Under the pieces are notes generated by a model. It was not told the origin of the DNA. It was given only the letters and a program-made list of their open reading frames with translations, and searched no databases. Of a stretch of 7,421 bases of DNA, positions 5,737 to 7,421 are shown piece after piece (the first letter of the stretch is position 1; each line of letters starts with the position of its first letter). This DNA is from Methanoregula sp. (GTDB lineage Archaea; Halobacteriota; Methanomicrobia; Methanomicrobiales; Methanospirillaceae). The DNA is taken from the NCBI GenBank assembly GCA_003136075.1, contig PNBP01000095.1, positions 1 through 7,421 on the forward strand, written 5' to 3'. The position numbers were made by a program, and so were the translations under genes.

Positions 5737-6435
5737 TCACAAGCACTGGCACACCAGGCATTCTTCCGGCATCTCCCGTGGAACACCTTCCCATTCTTTC
5801 TTTCCTGCACACAGAACTAAGGCCCGGTCACCGATGTCAGTACTATCAGTTTGCCGGTGCGTGACAATAATGCAGGGGATCTGCATTTCAGTGACGAATT
5901 TCCTGATAAGACCTTTTATGTCCCGTGTACTTTCTGTATCAAGTGCGGTGAACGGTTCGTCGAGCATCAGGAGTGCCGGCTGTATCGCCATGGCCCGGGC
6001 AAGGGCAACCCGCTGTTTCTGGCCACCGGACAGGTTTCCGGCATTCACCAGAGATAGGTCACTGATATGTGTTGCGCCAAGCAACGCATCGACCCGTTTC
6101 CTGATCTCCAGTGGTGGTATCCTGCGGGCCCGGAGACCAAAGGCGATATTGTCCCGGGCCGTGAGATGGGGAAAGACGGCGGTGTTCTGGAAGACATACC
6201 CGATTTTCCGGTCTTCGACAGGTGTGTCAGCTCCCCGGGCCGGCTCGCAGAGCGTACTGCCATTGAGCCGGATACATCCCGCATCCGGTGAGAGGAGGCC
6301 GGCGATAATGTTGAGGGTGGTGGATTTGCCGGAGCCATTGGAGCCCATCAGCACGAGGATCTCCCCCGCTCGAACCGCAAACTCCAGATCAAGTGTAAAG
6401 TCACGAAGAGTTCGGGTAATCACTACGTCAAGCAT
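5737..6435 (-). CDS. modC: Molybdate ABC transporter ATP-binding protein, short form without TOBE domain
   Basis: Cytoplasmic ATPase that powers molybdate (or tungstate) import through ModB. The 232-residue product has all ABC motifs: Walker A GSNGSGKST (31-39), Q-loop Gln83, signature NLSGGQKQR (134-142), Walker B LLMLDEP (155-161, catalytic Glu160) and switch His193. Typical ModC proteins (E. coli about 350 residues) have a C-terminal TOBE/Mop regulatory domain; here the protein stops right after the ATPase fold and ends in a Cys-rich tail (Cys226, Cys229, Cys231). ATG 6435 is chosen because GGGAGG precedes it by six bases and overlaps the end of modB (8-nt overlap with its stop at 6428-6430). 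A longer start at 6471 lies within modB and adds 12 unrelated residues. It is the last gene of modA-B-C. The substrate assignment rests on ModB. Confidence 0.9.
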   Translation of the reverse strand: MLDVVITRTLRDFTLDLEFAVRAGEILVLMGSNGSGKSTTLNIIAGLLSPDAGCIRLNGSTLCEPARGADTPVEDRKIGYVFQNTAVFPHLTARDNIAFGLRARRIPPLEIRKRVDALLGATHISDLSLVNAGNLSGGQKQRVALARAMAIQPALLMLDEPFTALDTESTRDIKGLIRKFVTEMQIPCIIVTHRQTDSTDIGDRALVLCAGKKEWEGVPREMPEECLVCQCL

Positions 6436-7249
6436 GCGATGCCTCCCGGTGTGCCAGGTACCGGACCGCAATCATGATGACGAACGAAATGATCACCAGC
6501 AAAATCGAGATCGTCAGGCCGATCGTGAGGTTGCCTTCCATCCCAACATAAACAGCAAGGGGCATCGTCTGGGTGACGCCGGGCAGGTTTCCGGCAAACA
6601 TGATCGTGGCCCCGAACTCCCCGAGGGCCCGGCCAAAGGTCATAACTGCACCGGAGACGAGACCTCCTGCGGTCATGGGAAGTGTGACCGTAAGAAATGT
6701 TCTTGCCGGTGATGCCCCGAGTGTCCGTGCCGTGTATTCGTAACTCAGGTCAAACTGCTCGAAGAGGGATTTTGCCTGCCGCAGGTAGAACGGGGACGCG
6801 ACGAAGATCTGCGCCATGATGACGGCTGTCGTGGTGAACGCGATCGATATCCCGAACAGGTTGAAGTACCGGCCGAGGAACCCGACCCGTCCCCAGAGAA
6901 CGAGCAGTGCAACCCCGGCAACTGCGGGCGGGAGGACAAGCGGGAGGTCAATAAGCGTCTCCACGATCATTTTCCCGGGATAATCGAGCCGGGTGTGGAA
7001 GTACGCAAACGGCGTCCCCACGATAACAACGACAGTGAGCGTGATCGTTGTGGTAATAAGACTGAGGTACAGTGCAGACTGGACTTCCGGGTTGCCAAGG
7101 GCCGCAAAGAATGTTTCAGGAGGTATCCGGAAGAAGAGCGCAGCGACCGGAAGCGCCAGGTACAGCGTGACAACAAGGATGAGGAGTGCGGCACCTGCGT
7201 AGGTGAGCGATCGCCGGAGATTCTTTTTTCTGGGAACAGGTATCTGCAT
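6428..7249 (-). CDS. modB: Molybdate ABC transporter permease
   Basis: Inner component of the importer: a dimeric membrane channel receiving molybdate from ModA. The 273-residue product has about six transmembrane helices (roughly 14-40, 56-80, 95-118, 136-156, 195-215, 240-262). The cytoplasmic coupling EAA-type loop that docks on ModC reads EYTARTLGASPARTFLTVTL (171-190). RALGEFGATIMFAGNLPGVT (207-226) is strongly ModB-like and distinguishes it from archaeal WtpB and phosphate permeases; sulfate CysT permeases are the nearest alternative. I prefer ATG 7249, with AAGGAT upstream, giving the basic start MQIPVPRKKNLRR. An in-frame ATG at 7288 would add 13 residues but has no ribosome-binding site. 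Its stop overlaps the modC start by 8 nt. Membership is secure; tungstate versus molybdate preference is not resolved. Confidence 0.92.
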   Translation of the reverse strand: MQIPVPRKKNLRRSLTYAGAALLILVVTLYLALPVAALFFRIPPETFFAALGNPEVQSALYLSLITTTITLTVVVIVGTPFAYFHTRLDYPGKMIVETLIDLPLVLPPAVAGVALLVLWGRVGFLGRYFNLFGISIAFTTTAVIMAQIFVASPFYLRQAKSLFEQFDLSYEYTARTLGASPARTFLTVTLPMTAGGLVSGAVMTFGRALGEFGATIMFAGNLPGVTQTMPLAVYVGMEGNLTIGLTISILLVIISFVIMIAVRYLAHREASHA

Positions 7250-7289
7250 CAGGATATCCTTGCCGGTGAACCAGCAGGCCGCGATCATA

Positions 7290-7325
7290 CGGACTCTAGA
7301 AAATTGTCCGGGAAAAAAATAAAGG
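7290..7325 (-). promoter_or_regulatory. T-run and small hairpin in the modA-modB gap (possible attenuator)
   Basis: After the modA stop the minus strand reads CTTTATTTTTTTCCC (7311-7325) followed by inverted arms CGGAC/GTCCG (7290-7294 and 7306-7310, 11-nt loop). In archaea a T7 run can cause partial termination, which would yield more binding protein than permease. There is no evidence beyond the pattern. Confidence 0.3.
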
Positions 7326-7330
7326 CTGGG

Positions 7331-7421
7331 TTAGAGGGACCGGAACCCGTAGTCCTTGAGGTCCTGCTGGCCGGCGGCCGAGAGCATGAAACTCTCAAAC
7401 ATGCTGGCAGCACCCTGGTTT
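7331..7421 (-). CDS. modA: Molybdate-binding periplasmic-type protein, C-terminal 29 residues, cut by window edge
   Basis: The substrate-binding lipoprotein that captures molybdate outside the cell and delivers it to ModB. Only the C-terminus is present: NQGAASMFESFMLSAAGQQD followed by LKDYGFRSL and TAA (7331-7333). This matches the common ModA ending, a helix with F-x-x-F-x-L-S-x-x-G-Q followed by YGF near the C-terminus. Identity is supported by the following modB and modC on the same strand; the intergenic gap to modB is about 80 bp (40 bp with the longer modB start). The rest, including the signal peptide and ligand residues, lies beyond the right edge. Confidence 0.8.
   Translation of the reverse strand, partial: NQGAASMFESFMLSAAGQQDLKDYGFRSL

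Noticed and set aside
5834..6712. Open plus-strand frame of 292 codons opposite modC and modB
   Set aside because: Antisense shadow of two genes with complete ABC transporter motifs on the minus strand.

Overview
The window looks like methanogenic archaeon DNA, most likely from a Methanomicrobiales-type hydrogenotroph. It encodes formylmethanofuran dehydrogenase (the CO2-fixing first step of methanogenesis). Several genes have short GGTGA/GTGA/GGAGG ribosome-binding sites, and the spacers carry AT-rich TATA-like boxes and T-run ends typical of archaea. The genus assignment is inference; no rRNA or tRNA gene was seen.

Left part (1-1695, minus strand): an operon fwdG-fwdD-fwdB, encoding a 2x[4Fe-4S] ferredoxin subunit, the small molybdopterin-type subunit and the catalytic Mo/W subunit. 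The window edge cuts fwdB after 258 codons; fwdA and fwdC would be expected beyond it. A TATA-like promoter and a leader of about 65 nt lie upstream of fwdG. Next upstream, same strand (1696-2940), is a 414-residue protein that reads as three DsrE/TusC-type sulfur-relay modules fused in one chain.

Middle (2941-3927): a stand-alone molbindin (plus strand), an unrecognised 94-residue gene convergent with it, and an AT-rich divergent spacer with a long perfect palindrome.

Centre-right (3928-5229, plus strand): a small cluster of an unrecognised 137-residue protein, a 40-residue single-helix membrane peptide coupled to it by an ATGA overlap, and a DUF457/YdjM-like membrane-bound metal-dependent hydrolase. 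Then comes about 500 bp of AT-rich DNA with no convincing gene but with small hairpins and a G8 tract.

Right part (5737-7421, minus strand): a molybdate ABC importer operon modA(partial)-modB-modC. The ATPase lacks the usual C-terminal TOBE/Mop domain and ends in a Cys-rich tail.

The unifying theme is molybdenum/tungsten supply to a Mo/W enzyme: import (ModABC), intracellular oxyanion binding (molbindin), use (Fwd), and possibly sulfur delivery (the DsrE fusion). The last link is a hypothesis from gene position. The membrane hydrolase cluster shows no obvious tie to this theme.
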